DNA of 64,000 bases from Vreelandella azerica (lineage in GTDB: Bacteria > Pseudomonadota > Gammaproteobacteria > Pseudomonadales > Halomonadaceae): NCBI RefSeq assembly GCF_013112225.1, contig NZ_JABFHI010000001.1, forward strand, positions 310,001-374,000, read 5' to 3'. The position numbers and the translations under genes are program-made. Below the pieces are notes generated by a model, which worked only from the letters and a program-made list of their open reading frames with translations, was not told the origin of the DNA and did not search any database. This document shows, piece after piece, positions 20,062 to 28,105 of this stretch. The number at the start of each line of letters is the position of its first letter. Position 1 is the first letter of the stretch.

Positions 20062-20141
20062 GTTCGTGTGCTATATTAGAAGCGTCGCATTGAAGCACGC
20101 GGGACGGAATCCGACTCGCCAGAAGGAAGTGGCAACGCAAG

Positions 20142-20174
20142 AAAACCCCCCGGCCATGGATGGCTGGGGGTTTT
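20142..20174. terminator. Strong hairpin, likely intrinsic terminator
   Basis: AAAACCCCC pairs with GGGGGTTTT, and inside it GGCCAT pairs with ATGGCT, giving a long stem within the sequence between IS copy 1 and the restriction gene. It reads as a terminator on either strand. No gene ends right at it, so it is probably the remnant of a lost prophage or host transcription unit. Confidence 0.6.
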
Positions 20175-20259
20175 GCGTTTGGGCTATGGGTTGTTGATGG
20201 AGTAATGGTTAATGGGGCACATTAGTTTCAGTTGAATTTTGAATTACATAAACAGATCA

Positions 20260-21068
20260 CTAATCCATTCTTGAGTAGACTTCCAGCTCTTTAGGAGAGA
20301 TATCTGATGTAGGCACCAATTTATAGTGCTTCTCTCGAACTACTTTGATTTCATCATTATCAACTGTCAGCTCAAACATGGCTATTCGATCATCGTCCAT
20401 AAACTGGGCAGAAACAGCTCTACATATCAGGTCTGGAAACTTCTGCTCACAACAGCGGATATCCTGCTCGGTTTGAGTGATGCCGTGTTTATCATTGCCA
20501 CCTTTCGCTTGTACGGGGATTACGTATTGCTGCCCGTTGCTGTTAACCCCTACATAGATTTCATCGATTTCAATTTGGCCACGTCCTTTAACTGTCGTCC
20601 TTAGATGGTTTTGTAAGGAGTAAGCTGATATGCCCAAGAAGATATCGATCAACCTGTTGTAACGAACTTTGGCTAGTAGCGCTTGCTCATCACCCAGAGC
20701 ATTAGCCCCTATAATCTCAGGAGTAGCATCTGGAATTTTGATTGTAACAAGGTCTTGACGCGGTAGGATGCGGCTAAGTGTTACTTGTTTAAAACGATAT
20801 CTTGCCCGTCCAGCACCTTCGATAATCCACTCCAGATCAGGTTCAGCGGTAGACTTGATGCCTTCTGGTAGTTCATTTCTGTATCTAAATGAATAAATGA
20901 CGTCGCCGATATTTTTGGAAGCTTTATGTCGAGCTCTTCTGCGATTGGCTGAACCTCGTCACGTTCAAATTCAAATTCCATATCGCCGGGAACGTAATGA
21001 TCATCGAAAATGCGCTGAATAATGACTGAATAAACATTGGGTTTGCGTGGCTTTTTCTTATCCGACAT
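20260..21068 (-). CDS. Candidate type II restriction endonuclease, one apparent frameshift
   Basis: I do not recognise a named enzyme. The gene overlaps the 3' end of the cytosine methyltransferase gene by 11 bases, the usual M-then-R layout. In one frame the product breaks near 20910. Adding one T to the 5-T run there (A on the coding strand) joins LPKNIGDVIYSFRYRNELP to what follows and gives one 269-residue protein. Its C-terminal half has a PD-(D/E)xK-like core: GQIEIDEIYVGV, then YVIPVQAKGGNDKHG, the acidic residue and Q-A-K of a nuclease site, then a helix (TEQDIRCCEQKFPD). The N-terminal half (FDDHYVPGDMEFEFERDE) is unfamiliar and may read the target. Function is inferred from context and this motif. 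Confidence 0.65.
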
Positions 21069-22353
21069 TAGCTTCTTCTCTTGTCATTTTCTCAAGTTTG
21101 CTAGAGTTCTTACGCGTTCTCTGAGCAATGGTGTCGCGCGGGACTCCGAAATACTTTGCTGCATTGCCCATATCCATGTAGAGAAACTCAGTATCATTGA
21201 GGTCGAGTTTCTTGCGTGGCTTCTTCGGCTTCTCGCCAAGCGCTTGCATGATCTGGCCTGCTATTGCCCGACCCAGCAGAGGGGGAACACTGTTGCCAAT
21301 CTGACGGAAACCGTGCCACTTCGTGGAGTGGAAACGAAACCAATCTGGGTAGGAATGCAATCTTGCGGCTTCCCTGGCTGTGATTACCCTAGGAAAGCGT
21401 GGGTGGATCGGCCTGGGGGAAGTGAAAGCACCACGGGCACTATCTGTTCCAGCGCGGAGAGTATTACAAAGCCCATTAAAATCTAGCTTGCGAAAGCGGC
21501 TTACAGGTTCAGTTTTGCCCGGCACTGTCGCGGTGAACCTGCTCTGGGAAAGCTCTGTATGCTCCGTTCTGAGGCTGGATGACAATAAGTCTTGATCATA
21601 GTTGCGAGGGTAGCTGAAGTCACTTGGGTCGCGGTCTAGACCACGTAGTCGTCTAGCATACGTCGAGGTAGTTTCCCATTTAACTTTTACAGTATCAGAG
21701 GTGCGTAACTCCTCGAAAGAGTTGGCATCAGGTAGGTCACCGATGGCATCCCACACGGTCGCACCAACTTTTATAGGTTCGGGATAGGTTGGTTTAGTTA
21801 GCCCTGTCCTGGCACCCATCAGAAAGAGACGCTGGCGAGATTGAGGCACACCATAGTTAGCTGCGTTGAGTACTTGGTAGGGCATAACCACGTCGTAACC
21901 TGCCACACCAAGCGCTGCAATCATCTCATCAAGAAACTTACGGTGTTTGCCCAGCGTCAAGCCTTTTACGTTTTCAAATACACAGTACTTAGGCTGCAAC
22001 TCTTCAACCAGACGAACATAATGGGACGCCAGCTCATTGCGTGGATCGTCCAACACACGTTTACCGATCATCGAAAATCCTTGGCATGGTGCCCCGCCAA
22101 AAACGACATCGATATCTCTGGTGCCGATTCCAGAACGTTGCCTAATGTCATAACCTGTTAAGTCGGTGACGCTCGCGCAGATCGCTTTGGAATAAGGAAA
22201 ATTGTACTCGTGAGTAGCAGAATGAATAGGATCGATTTCAACGGCGGCAGCGATGTTGAAACCGGCCTGCTCAAAACCTAGAGACATGCCGCCTGCGCCT
22301 GCGAATAGATCAACCCCTATGGGCCTCTCAGGAATGGATATTTTATCTGCCAT
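21058..22353 (-). CDS. DNA (cytosine-5) methyltransferase
   Basis: A 431-residue C5-cytosine methyltransferase. Motif I is VDLFAGAGGMSLGFEQAGF (AdoMet binding), motif IV GGAPCQGFSMIGKR (catalytic Cys), motif VI VFENVKGL, motif VIII QSRQRLFLMGAR, and motif X IGNSVPPLLGRAIAGQI. The variable target-recognition region lies between VIII and IX (about residues 190-310). After motif X come about 55 extra residues with an HTH-like stretch (NAAKYFGVPRDTIAQRTRKN). That tail could be autoregulatory, since no separate C protein is seen. The restriction gene follows with an 11-base overlap. Target sequence is not predictable by eye. The pair sits between two inverted IS3 copies, a mark of acquisition. Confidence 0.9.
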   Translation of the reverse strand: MADKISIPERPIGVDLFAGAGGMSLGFEQAGFNIAAAVEIDPIHSATHEYNFPYSKAICASVTDLTGYDIRQRSGIGTRDIDVVFGGAPCQGFSMIGKRVLDDPRNELASHYVRLVEELQPKYCVFENVKGLTLGKHRKFLDEMIAALGVAGYDVVMPYQVLNAANYGVPQSRQRLFLMGARTGLTKPTYPEPIKVGATVWDAIGDLPDANSFEELRTSDTVKVKWETTSTYARRLRGLDRDPSDFSYPRNYDQDLLSSSLRTEHTELSQSRFTATVPGKTEPVSRFRKLDFNGLCNTLRAGTDSARGAFTSPRPIHPRFPRVITAREAARLHSYPDWFRFHSTKWHGFRQIGNSVPPLLGRAIAGQIMQALGEKPKKPRKKLDLNDTEFLYMDMGNAAKYFGVPRDTIAQRTRKNSSKLEKMTREEANVG

Positions 22354-22453
22354 CTAAATGCCATTGATCCGGTAGATGAAGCTGTAGTAATGGTCAAATA
22401 CTATAACGCTTGTGAAAGACAATTTCTTTGCTACAAGTGTTTATTTATGTTGG

Positions 22454-22592
22454 TCACCGCGTCTGCATCCTGACTTCGCAGGTGTAGCCGCTGTCGGTGA
22501 ACTGGTGGGTGACTTCGTCGATGATCCAGGGGTGGCGTCGATCTCGGGTTTGTAGCCTTCGGTGATGACCGGGGTTTCGGGGTAGAGGTCGG
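22454..22592 (-). pseudogene. P2-like late control protein gpD, C-terminal remnant 1
   Basis: Read on the reverse strand from the IS edge, this gives ITDLYPETPVITEGYKPEID, then, after adding one C to a 4-C run, PWIIDEVTHQFTDSGYTCEV and RMQTR-stop. The GYKPEID...W-I-I-x-E-V-T-H...DSGY pattern is the C-terminal end of the P2 tail protein gpD. The gene is cut off at its 5' side by the left end of IS copy 2. It is a prophage leftover. A diverged second copy lies at 24002-24112, with the same 4-base run. Confidence 0.65.
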
Positions 22593-23861
22593 TGATCTTG
22601 CCCAGTAACAGTAGACACCTCAAAAATGTTATACGCTACGATGAGGTGAACCATGGCAAGATCGACGACATCAATGAAGAAAAAATCTTATACCCGTTAT
22701 TCAGATGCCTATCGGCAAGAAGCGTTAGCGCTTGCTGATCGCATAGGCGTCGCCGCAGCGGCTCGTGAACTGGGCATACATTCGAGTCAGCTTTATCAGT
22801 GGCGTTCTAAGGTTCAGCAACAACAAGATACCTCGGAGCGAGAGCGGTCACTGGCAGAGGAAAACGCTCGCCTGAAGCGACAGTTAGCCGAAGCCAATGA
22901 GGAGCTGGCCATCACAAAAAGGCCGCGTCCCGATGGCGGTCCCGAACTTCGCGAAGAGCCTGAAGTGAAGTACGCCTTTATCCATCGTCATCGTCAGGCT
23001 TTCAGCGTTCAACGTATGTGCCATGTTATTGGGGTCGCTCGAAGCGGCTACTACGCTTGGCGGCAGCGCGAGAGGGCCTCGTCTCCAAAACGCAGCCAGC
23101 AAGCCATTATCGATCAGCGCGTGGCCAAGGCTTATCACCAACGTAAGGGACGCTCAGGCGCCCCGAGATTAACGCTAGACCTGCGAGATGATGGAATGCC
23201 AATTAATCGTAAGACGGTGGCTGCCAGCTTACAGCGCCAAGGCTTGCGCGCTAAAGCAGCCCGTAAGTTTAAGGCCACCACGAACTCTCGGCATTCGCTG
23301 CCAGTGGCGCCAAATCTACTAGAGCAGAACTTCATGGCATCAGCTCCCAATCAAAAGTGGGTGGGTGACATCACATATTTAGCGACGGGCGAAGGCTGGC
23401 TTTACCTGGCCGTGCTCATTGATCTTTACTCTCGTAAAGTGGTTGGTTGGGCAATGAGCGAACGTATGACGGCCGACCTCGTTTGTGATGCCCTGCAGAT
23501 AGCGCTATGGAAACGCAAAATGCCCAAAGGCGTGATCGTCCACTCTGATCGAGGCAGTCAATACTGTTCCATGCTTTACCAATCACTGCTGACGCGGCAT
23601 GAGCTCAAGTGCAGCATGAGCGCTAAAGGCAACTGTTATGATAATGCTTGTGCAGAGAGCTTCTTCCACAGTCTCAAGGTGGAAGCAATTTACGGAGAGC
23701 AGTTTAAAACACGAGACGTGATGAGGAGCCAGGTGTTTGAATACATCGAACTGGACTACAACAAGCAACGGCGGCACAGTGCTATTGGGATGATTAGCCC
23801 AGAGGCATTTGAAGCCCGAATGATCGCTTAAACCAGTGTCCACTTTTGCTGGGTAAGATCA
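22593..23861 (+). mobile_element. IS3-family element, copy 2
   Basis: This 1269-bp element runs from TGATCTTGCCCAGTAACAG to GCTGGGTAAGATCA and is the inverted twin of the copy at 18794-20061. Its left end cuts into a gpD remnant. Flanking bases (CGG and GTG) show no target duplication. The enclosed transposase gene is uninterrupted, so this copy could be the active one. Confidence 0.88.
22653..23831 (+). CDS. IS3-family transposase, fused OrfAB, copy 2
   Basis: A single 392-residue frame. The N-terminus has a helix-turn-helix and a leucine-rich coiled coil ([20 protein letters not shown]), and the C-terminal integrase core has the D, D, E residues ([29 protein letters not shown]). IS3 elements normally split this into orfA and orfB joined by -1 slippage at an A6G-like site. 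Here that spot is an A5 run (22916-22920) followed by GG, and the frames are already fused. With one more A, orfA would end at a TGA about 16 codons later and the classic two-frame structure would return. Both copies have five As. Confidence 0.88.
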   Translation: MARSTTSMKKKSYTRYSDAYRQEALALADRIGVAAAARELGIHSSQLYQWRSKVQQQQDTSERERSLAEENARLKRQLAEANEELAITKRPRPDGGPELREEPEVKYAFIHRHRQAFSVQRMCHVIGVARSGYYAWRQRERASSPKRSQQAIIDQRVAKAYHQRKGRSGAPRLTLDLRDDGMPINRKTVAASLQRQGLRAKAARKFKATTNSRHSLPVAPNLLEQNFMASAPNQKWVGDITYLATGEGWLYLAVLIDLYSRKVVGWAMSERMTADLVCDALQIALWKRKMPKGVIVHSDRGSQYCSMLYQSLLTRHELKCSMSAKGNCYDNACAESFFHSLKVEAIYGEQFKTRDVMRSQVFEYIELDYNKQRRHSAIGMISPEAFEARMIA

Positions 23862-24001
23862 GTGTGTCGTATATCAATATAGTGTGACACTTTACGTGAA
23901 CATCGCAAGCGATATCGGACACAGGATGTGTAATAGCGTTTCTACTTTTTGCGGTGCTGAATAGGGCTGATCCGGGCTTCAGCTTGCTGTTACAGTCTTT
24001 C

Positions 24002-24112
24002 CTACCGCGTTTGCATCCTGACCTCACAGGTGTACCCGCTGTCGGTGAGCTGGTGGGTGACCTCGCCGATGATCCAGGGGTGGCGTCAATCTCGGGTTTG
24101 TAGCCTTCGGCA
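24002..24112 (-). pseudogene. P2-like gpD, C-terminal remnant 2
   Basis: On the reverse strand EGYKPEIDATP is followed (after adding one C) by WIIGEVTHQLTDSGYTCEV and RMQTR-stop. About nine in ten bases match remnant 1 at 22454-22560, so the two are related but not a fresh duplication. Upstream of the shared part the sequences are unrelated. It marks the far side of the prophage-derived part of the island. Confidence 0.6.
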
Positions 24113-24443
24113 GTGGATGGTGGCTGCCTTGCGCTTCTGCGTCGTAATTTTGTAGGTATCCCGCAGGGCATCGATGATCCCGAGCGTAATTTCGACCTTG
24201 GTTTTATAACCTTTCTCATCAACTTTTGTTGTGCCGCCTGGTCTTATATGTGTCCGCAAGTGGGTCGGGGCAGGGTGCTACACAGAGGTGAGAAGGGGTT
24301 CTTGCCAGGCGGAACAAAACTTGCCAAATTATTTTCCAATACTTGTACGTAATGTGCCTGTACGCTGGGGTATTATCGGCGTAGTGTCGTGGCATTATCT
24401 GTTTGGTGTTGCTATGGCATTGCCAAATCCTGAGGAGGCTTGA
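24113..24443. other. Unassigned island-edge sequence
   Basis: No intact gene is visible. On the reverse strand 24113-24243 has an open stretch reading KVDEKGYKTKVEITLGIIDA and then LRDTYKITTQKRKAATI, which joins the gpD remnant in another frame; I do not recognise it. The last 20 bases hold the ribosome-binding site (TGAGGAGG) of the lipoprotein gene that follows. The right end of the dusA-linked island probably lies in here, but I found no copy of the dusA 5' end to fix it. Confidence 0.4.
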
Positions 24444-25058
24444 ATGGCGGTCATCAAAATTCAGTGGCTGGTGGTAGGTGTTGTGTTTACGTTGGTGGCA
24501 GGTTGTGGTGGAACAAGCGACGAGGATAAATCGACTCTGGGTAGGGATTATACAACAACGCCACCATCTGCTGAGTCGTCTGAGCAGTCGTCCTCATCTG
24601 AACGTCAGATGTCGACGTCCAACCAGCCGCTTGAGGCCACGGTTGAGGCGTTTATGGAGTTGCGTAGTGATCGCCGGATCATTGTCACTGGCCAGACAAA
24701 CCTGCCGGTGGGTTCTAATATCAACGTTATGGTCGAGCGTGAGCTAAGCAGCGTGCGCTGGCGGGAAAGAACCCAAGTAGCGGAAGAAGGGCGCTTTCGT
24801 GTGGGGCCTTTAGGCCCAGGCAGTGGCTTGCCTGATGGCGGTTATCGCGTCAGCGTGGAGCTGATGGAGTCCAGCATTCAGCCTGAAAGTGTTCGCCAGC
24901 GGATCGGCCTTGAAGGCGAAAACCTGACCGGCGAGCTGGTTGAGCAATCTCGCCACGGCCTTGGGCAGATCATCAACTATTCGCGCCGTTTTATGATCGG
25001 AGCAGAGCCGCGGCGAACACGTGACGAAGTAGAAGTTCTCGCAGTGCCTGAGCCCTAA
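24444..25058 (+). CDS. Predicted lipoprotein of unknown function
   Basis: A 204-residue protein with a clear lipoprotein signal: a charged start (MAVIKIQW), a hydrophobic stretch and the lipobox LVAGC with the Cys near residue 21. A Ser/Thr/Glu-rich linker (residues 30-60) tethers a folded part with beta-type alternation (RSDRRIIVTGQTNLPVGSNI, then GRFRVGPLGPG), suggestive of an immunoglobulin-like fold. A strong GAGGAGG site is 7 bases upstream. Its last codons overlap the convergent XRE regulator by 4 bases. I cannot assign a family. Confidence 0.7.
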   Translation: MAVIKIQWLVVGVVFTLVAGCGGTSDEDKSTLGRDYTTTPPSAESSEQSSSSERQMSTSNQPLEATVEAFMELRSDRRIIVTGQTNLPVGSNINVMVERELSSVRWRERTQVAEEGRFRVGPLGPGSGLPDGGYRVSVELMESSIQPESVRQRIGLEGENLTGELVEQSRHGLGQIINYSRRFMIGAEPRRTRDEVEVLAVPEP

Positions 25059-25585
25059 ACGGCTCGCCAGTGGCAAAGTAGGATGGCATGCAGAGGCAAC
25101 TCGCTACTGGGTAAGGCGTCGAGATGTTTTATTTCCAGTTGAGAGCCATTAGATACAAGATAATGGCCAGCCTGTTGAAATACCTCAGTTGGCCCCAACA
25201 ACGCCAGATCACCTGCTTTTAAAGGGTCAAAATGTGTGTCAGGCCCGGGCGTGGCAATAAACGCAGGAGCGTGCCAAGGTAGCCTGATAGGAAGGACACT
25301 GTCGCTAACATCAATCGGGCTGGCGTTCATCTGCTTCCAGGGAAAAGGCCCTGTATGGCTAAGTACGGGCAGCGCCGAACGATTGTCACCTTCAAGCAGG
25401 GTGGAAAGTGAGCAGGTAAGTGCATCCGCCAGGGCGACCAGCCGCTCGTGTCCGATCTGCTTGATAGCACCCGATTCCCAATAAGAGATTGTGACGTCTG
25501 ATACGCCAATTCTACGTGCTAATTCAGCTTTGTTGAGCTCGGCTCTCAGCCTGAGCTCCTTGATACGAGCGCCTAGCGATTGCAT
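25055..25585 (-). CDS. XRE-family transcriptional regulator
   Basis: A 176-residue protein with an N-terminal Cro/C1 helix-turn-helix (IKELRLRAELNKAELARRIG, then VSDVTISYWESGAIKQIG) at residues 8-65. The C-terminal part (VLPIRLPWHAPAFIATPGPD, DLALLGP, LLCHWRAV) resembles the beta-fold of S24/LexA-type C1 repressors in a reduced form, without a convincing Ser-Lys protease dyad. This looks like a stand-alone regulator and not an intact prophage repressor. It is convergent with the lipoprotein gene; its promoter lies in the 343-base gap before gltX. Confidence 0.78.
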   Translation of the reverse strand: MQSLGARIKELRLRAELNKAELARRIGVSDVTISYWESGAIKQIGHERLVALADALTCSLSTLLEGDNRSALPVLSHTGPFPWKQMNASPIDVSDSVLPIRLPWHAPAFIATPGPDTHFDPLKAGDLALLGPTEVFQQAGHYLVSNGSQLEIKHLDALPSSELPLHAILLCHWRAV

Positions 25586-25928
25586 GAGTTTTTCCTATTG
25601 AGCACCTGAACTTTCAGGCAGATGTTGATGAAACCTGACGGCCGAGACGTCATTATACCTACAGGCTGCTCGACTAAAGCTGTCAGAGGGTCGTGTGCCA
25701 AACATGGCTATCGTTCTTCGCTACCATTTTAGCGTCTGCTTATGCAAAGTTAAATCATGATTGCATATGCACTGGCTTGTAAAACGATAAATCAACTTTT
25801 TGATTCTGTTCGAGTCGTAATGTTCCAGCCATTGCGCACGTTGGGTGCCGCTACTGCCGGTATCTGTATGAATGCGTATAATGTGTCCACGTAAATTGAT
25901 TCATTCTGCTGTTTTCAAGGAAGCCTCC
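25586..25928. other. Intergenic region between the XRE regulator and gltX
   Basis: No gene is visible. It must hold the divergent promoters. An inverted pair ATGCAA...TTGCAT around 25742-25770 could be a regulator site, possibly for the XRE protein itself, but this is only a shape. Confidence 0.35.
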
Positions 25929-27409
25929 ATGACTGTACGTACTCGTATTGCTCCTTCGCCAACGGGTGACCCCCATGTGGGCACAGCCTATATTGCATTA
26001 TTCAATCTCTGTTTTGCCCGCCAGTATGACGGTCAGTTTATATTAAGAATAGAAGATACTGACCGGACGCGCTCGACGGCTGAGTCGGAGCAGATGATTC
26101 TTGATTCGCTGCGTTGGTTAGGTCTTGAGTGGGATGAAGGCCCGGATGTGGGTGGTCCGTATGGCCCTTATCGCCAAAGTGAGCGGGGCGATATCTATGC
26201 CCAGCACGCCCAGCAGTTGATTGATGCTGGCCATGCGTTCAAGTGCTATCGCACCTCTGAAGAGTTGGATCAACTGCGTGAAGCCCGTAAGGCCGCTGGC
26301 ATGCACCTGGCACTAAAGCCTTCTGATCTTGCCCTTGACGCAGAAGAGGTTGCGCGTCGCGAGCAGGAGGGTTGGTCCTATGTTGTGCGTATGCATGTGC
26401 CGGGCGAAGGTGTCTGTGTGGTAGAGGATATGTTGCGCGGGCGCATTGAAGTGGAATGGAGTCAGGTCGATGCGCAGATCCTGCTTAAATCTGATGGTAT
26501 GCCCACTTATCATCTGGCTAATGTGGTAGATGATCATCTGATGGGCATTACCCATGTATTACGGGGCGAGGAATGGATCAACTCGGCTCCCAAGCATCAG
26601 TTGCTCTATGAGTACTTTGGTTGGGAGATGCCCGAGCTTTGTCACATGCCCTTGTTGCGTAACCCTGACAAATCGAAGCTTTCCAAGCGCAAAAACCCGA
26701 CTTCTATCAATTATTACCGGCGCATGGGGTTTCTGCCTCAGGCAGTGATCAACTATCTTGGGCGGATGGGATGGTCCATGCCGGATGAGCGTGAAAAATT
26801 CAGCCTGGAAGAAATGCTGGCATCTTTTGATATTCAGCGCGTCTCGCTGGGTGGCCCGGTGTTTGATCTGGAAAAGCTGACCTGGTTAAACGGTGTGTAT
26901 ATCCGCGAAGATCTTGACGATACGGCCTTTCTGCAGGCGCTGCGTGAATGGGCTTTTAATGAGGACTATGCACGCCAGATTATTCCTCAGGTCCGGTCGC
27001 GCGTGGAAACCCTATCTCAGGTCATGCCGTTGGCAGAGCATTTTTTTGCCGGCTTACCGGCAATTGATGAAGGATCTTTTGCCTCAATCAAGCTTGAACA
27101 GGAAACCCTGGTGAAGCTATTGCAGTTTCTGACCTGGCGCCTGGAAGTTGTCTCTGCCTGGAACAAGGAATCGCTGCAAGGTGAAGTGCAGGTTCTGGCA
27201 GAGCATTTTGAGCTCAAGATGAAGGCCTTTCTTGCACCGGTATTTATTGCCATCACAGGCAGTACCACGAGCACCTCTGTTTTGCATGGCATGGTCATTC
27301 TGGGCTCAGACATGACCCGCGCCCGCTTGCGTCATGCCATTGAGGTATTAGGGGTGTTTCGAAAAAGCAGGTCAAGCGCTTCGAGAAGGAATTTCGTGAT
27401 ATTGGCTGA
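25929..27409 (+). CDS. gltX: Glutamyl-tRNA synthetase, one apparent frameshift near the end
   Basis: GltX charges tRNA-Glu with glutamate. The start [20 protein letters not shown] contains the HIGH-type motif (HVGT), [13 protein letters not shown] follows, and KLSKRKNP is the KMSKS loop. The anticodon-binding half begins near residue 320. At about 27350 the run GGGG needs one more G. Then the C-terminus reads [18 protein letters not shown] and stops at 27407-27409, giving 493 residues, the family norm; uncorrected it runs into a foreign tail. The frame is open upstream to 25872, but conservation begins at 25929. tRNA-Ala and tRNA-Glu genes follow directly, the arrangement known from Pseudomonas and relatives. 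Confidence 0.92.
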
Positions 27410-27507
27410 GCAATCCACCACACTGGCCTGATTGCCAATTAAGTGCCTTAAATAGGTTGACGAAGACGAGGCGAATAAGTATTATACGTCTCGTCTTCAG
27501 GGCATGT

Positions 27508-27583
27508 GGGGCCTTAGCTCAGCTGGGAGAGCGCAACACTGGCAGTGTTGAGGTCAGCGGTTCGATCCCGCTAGGCTCCACCA
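27508..27583 (+). tRNA. tRNA-Ala (anticodon GGC)
   Basis: A complete 76-base cloverleaf including the encoded CCA. The acceptor GGGGCCT pairs with AGGCTCC and contains the G3-U70 wobble that identifies alanine tRNAs. D arm AGCTCAGCTGGGAGAGC, anticodon loop CTGGCAG (GGC), T arm with GGTTCGATCC. It is 98 bases after gltX and 28 before tRNA-Glu. Confidence 0.96.
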
Positions 27584-27611
27584 TTTATTGCACTCGAAGC
27601 AACGTGTCTAC

Positions 27612-27686
27612 GTCCCATTCGTCTAGTGGTCCAGGACACCGCCCTTTCACGGCGGTAACAGGGGTTCGAACCCCTATGGGACGCCA
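27612..27686 (+). tRNA. tRNA-Glu (anticodon TTC)
   Basis: A 75-base cloverleaf with encoded CCA. The acceptor GTCCCAT pairs with ATGGGAC, the anticodon loop is CTTTCAC (TTC), and the T arm holds GGTTCGAACC. It encodes the substrate of the gltX product just upstream, so enzyme and tRNA may be co-expressed. Confidence 0.96.
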
Positions 27687-28039
27687 CTCTTTTTGCACCT
27701 GTTTCCACGCAATCCAGCTGCAGTATCATCTACTCCATCAGTGAGTCTGAACACGCCTTTTGATACCCTATCAATAATGGTTATTCCATTGTTGTTTTCT
27801 GCCGTTCTTGTCTTTTTATTTCTCGCTTTATTGCCAGTTTGCGTGCAATTTAGGCTTGACTTGTCCACTTTTGCTGTTCTTCGATGCCAGGTTGTGCACA
27901 ACTACCATAACACTGCCCTGAAAACAGGCGCTTGGGTGTAATGCATTTAAAATCAATAGCTTATATTAGGTCAAAAATTGACCAATTTAAGGCAAGCCCG
28001 CATATAATGGCGATTCTGAGACGTTTTCTAGTGGTTGTG

Positions 28040-28077
28040 AACAGGGTTATCCACAGAAGGTGTGGAAAAACCCTGTT
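28040..28077. other. Two-part hairpin containing a DnaA-box sequence
   Basis: AACAGGGTT (28040-28048) pairs with AACCCTGTT (28069-28077), and inside it TCCACA pairs with TGTGGA around a GAAGG loop. TTATCCACA at 28047-28055 matches the DnaA-box consensus exactly. The hairpin is 29 bases downstream of the 3' end of the reverse-strand dehydrogenase gene and may simply be its terminator. Nothing else was found in the 420 bases between tRNA-Glu and that gene. Confidence 0.55.
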
Positions 28078-28105
28078 TCGGCCCCGAAGGTGAAAAAGTC
28101 AAGCG

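Noticed and set aside
20062-20125. A tRNA 3' end (GGAATCCGACTCGCCA-like) as an attachment site
   Set aside because: It resembles a T-arm plus acceptor, but no D-arm, anticodon arm or pairing 5' acceptor is present.
18794-23861. Target-site duplications proving composite transposition
   Set aside because: The bases next to the two IS copies (AGC/GTT and CGG/GTG) do not match, and they do not match after a virtual inversion either.
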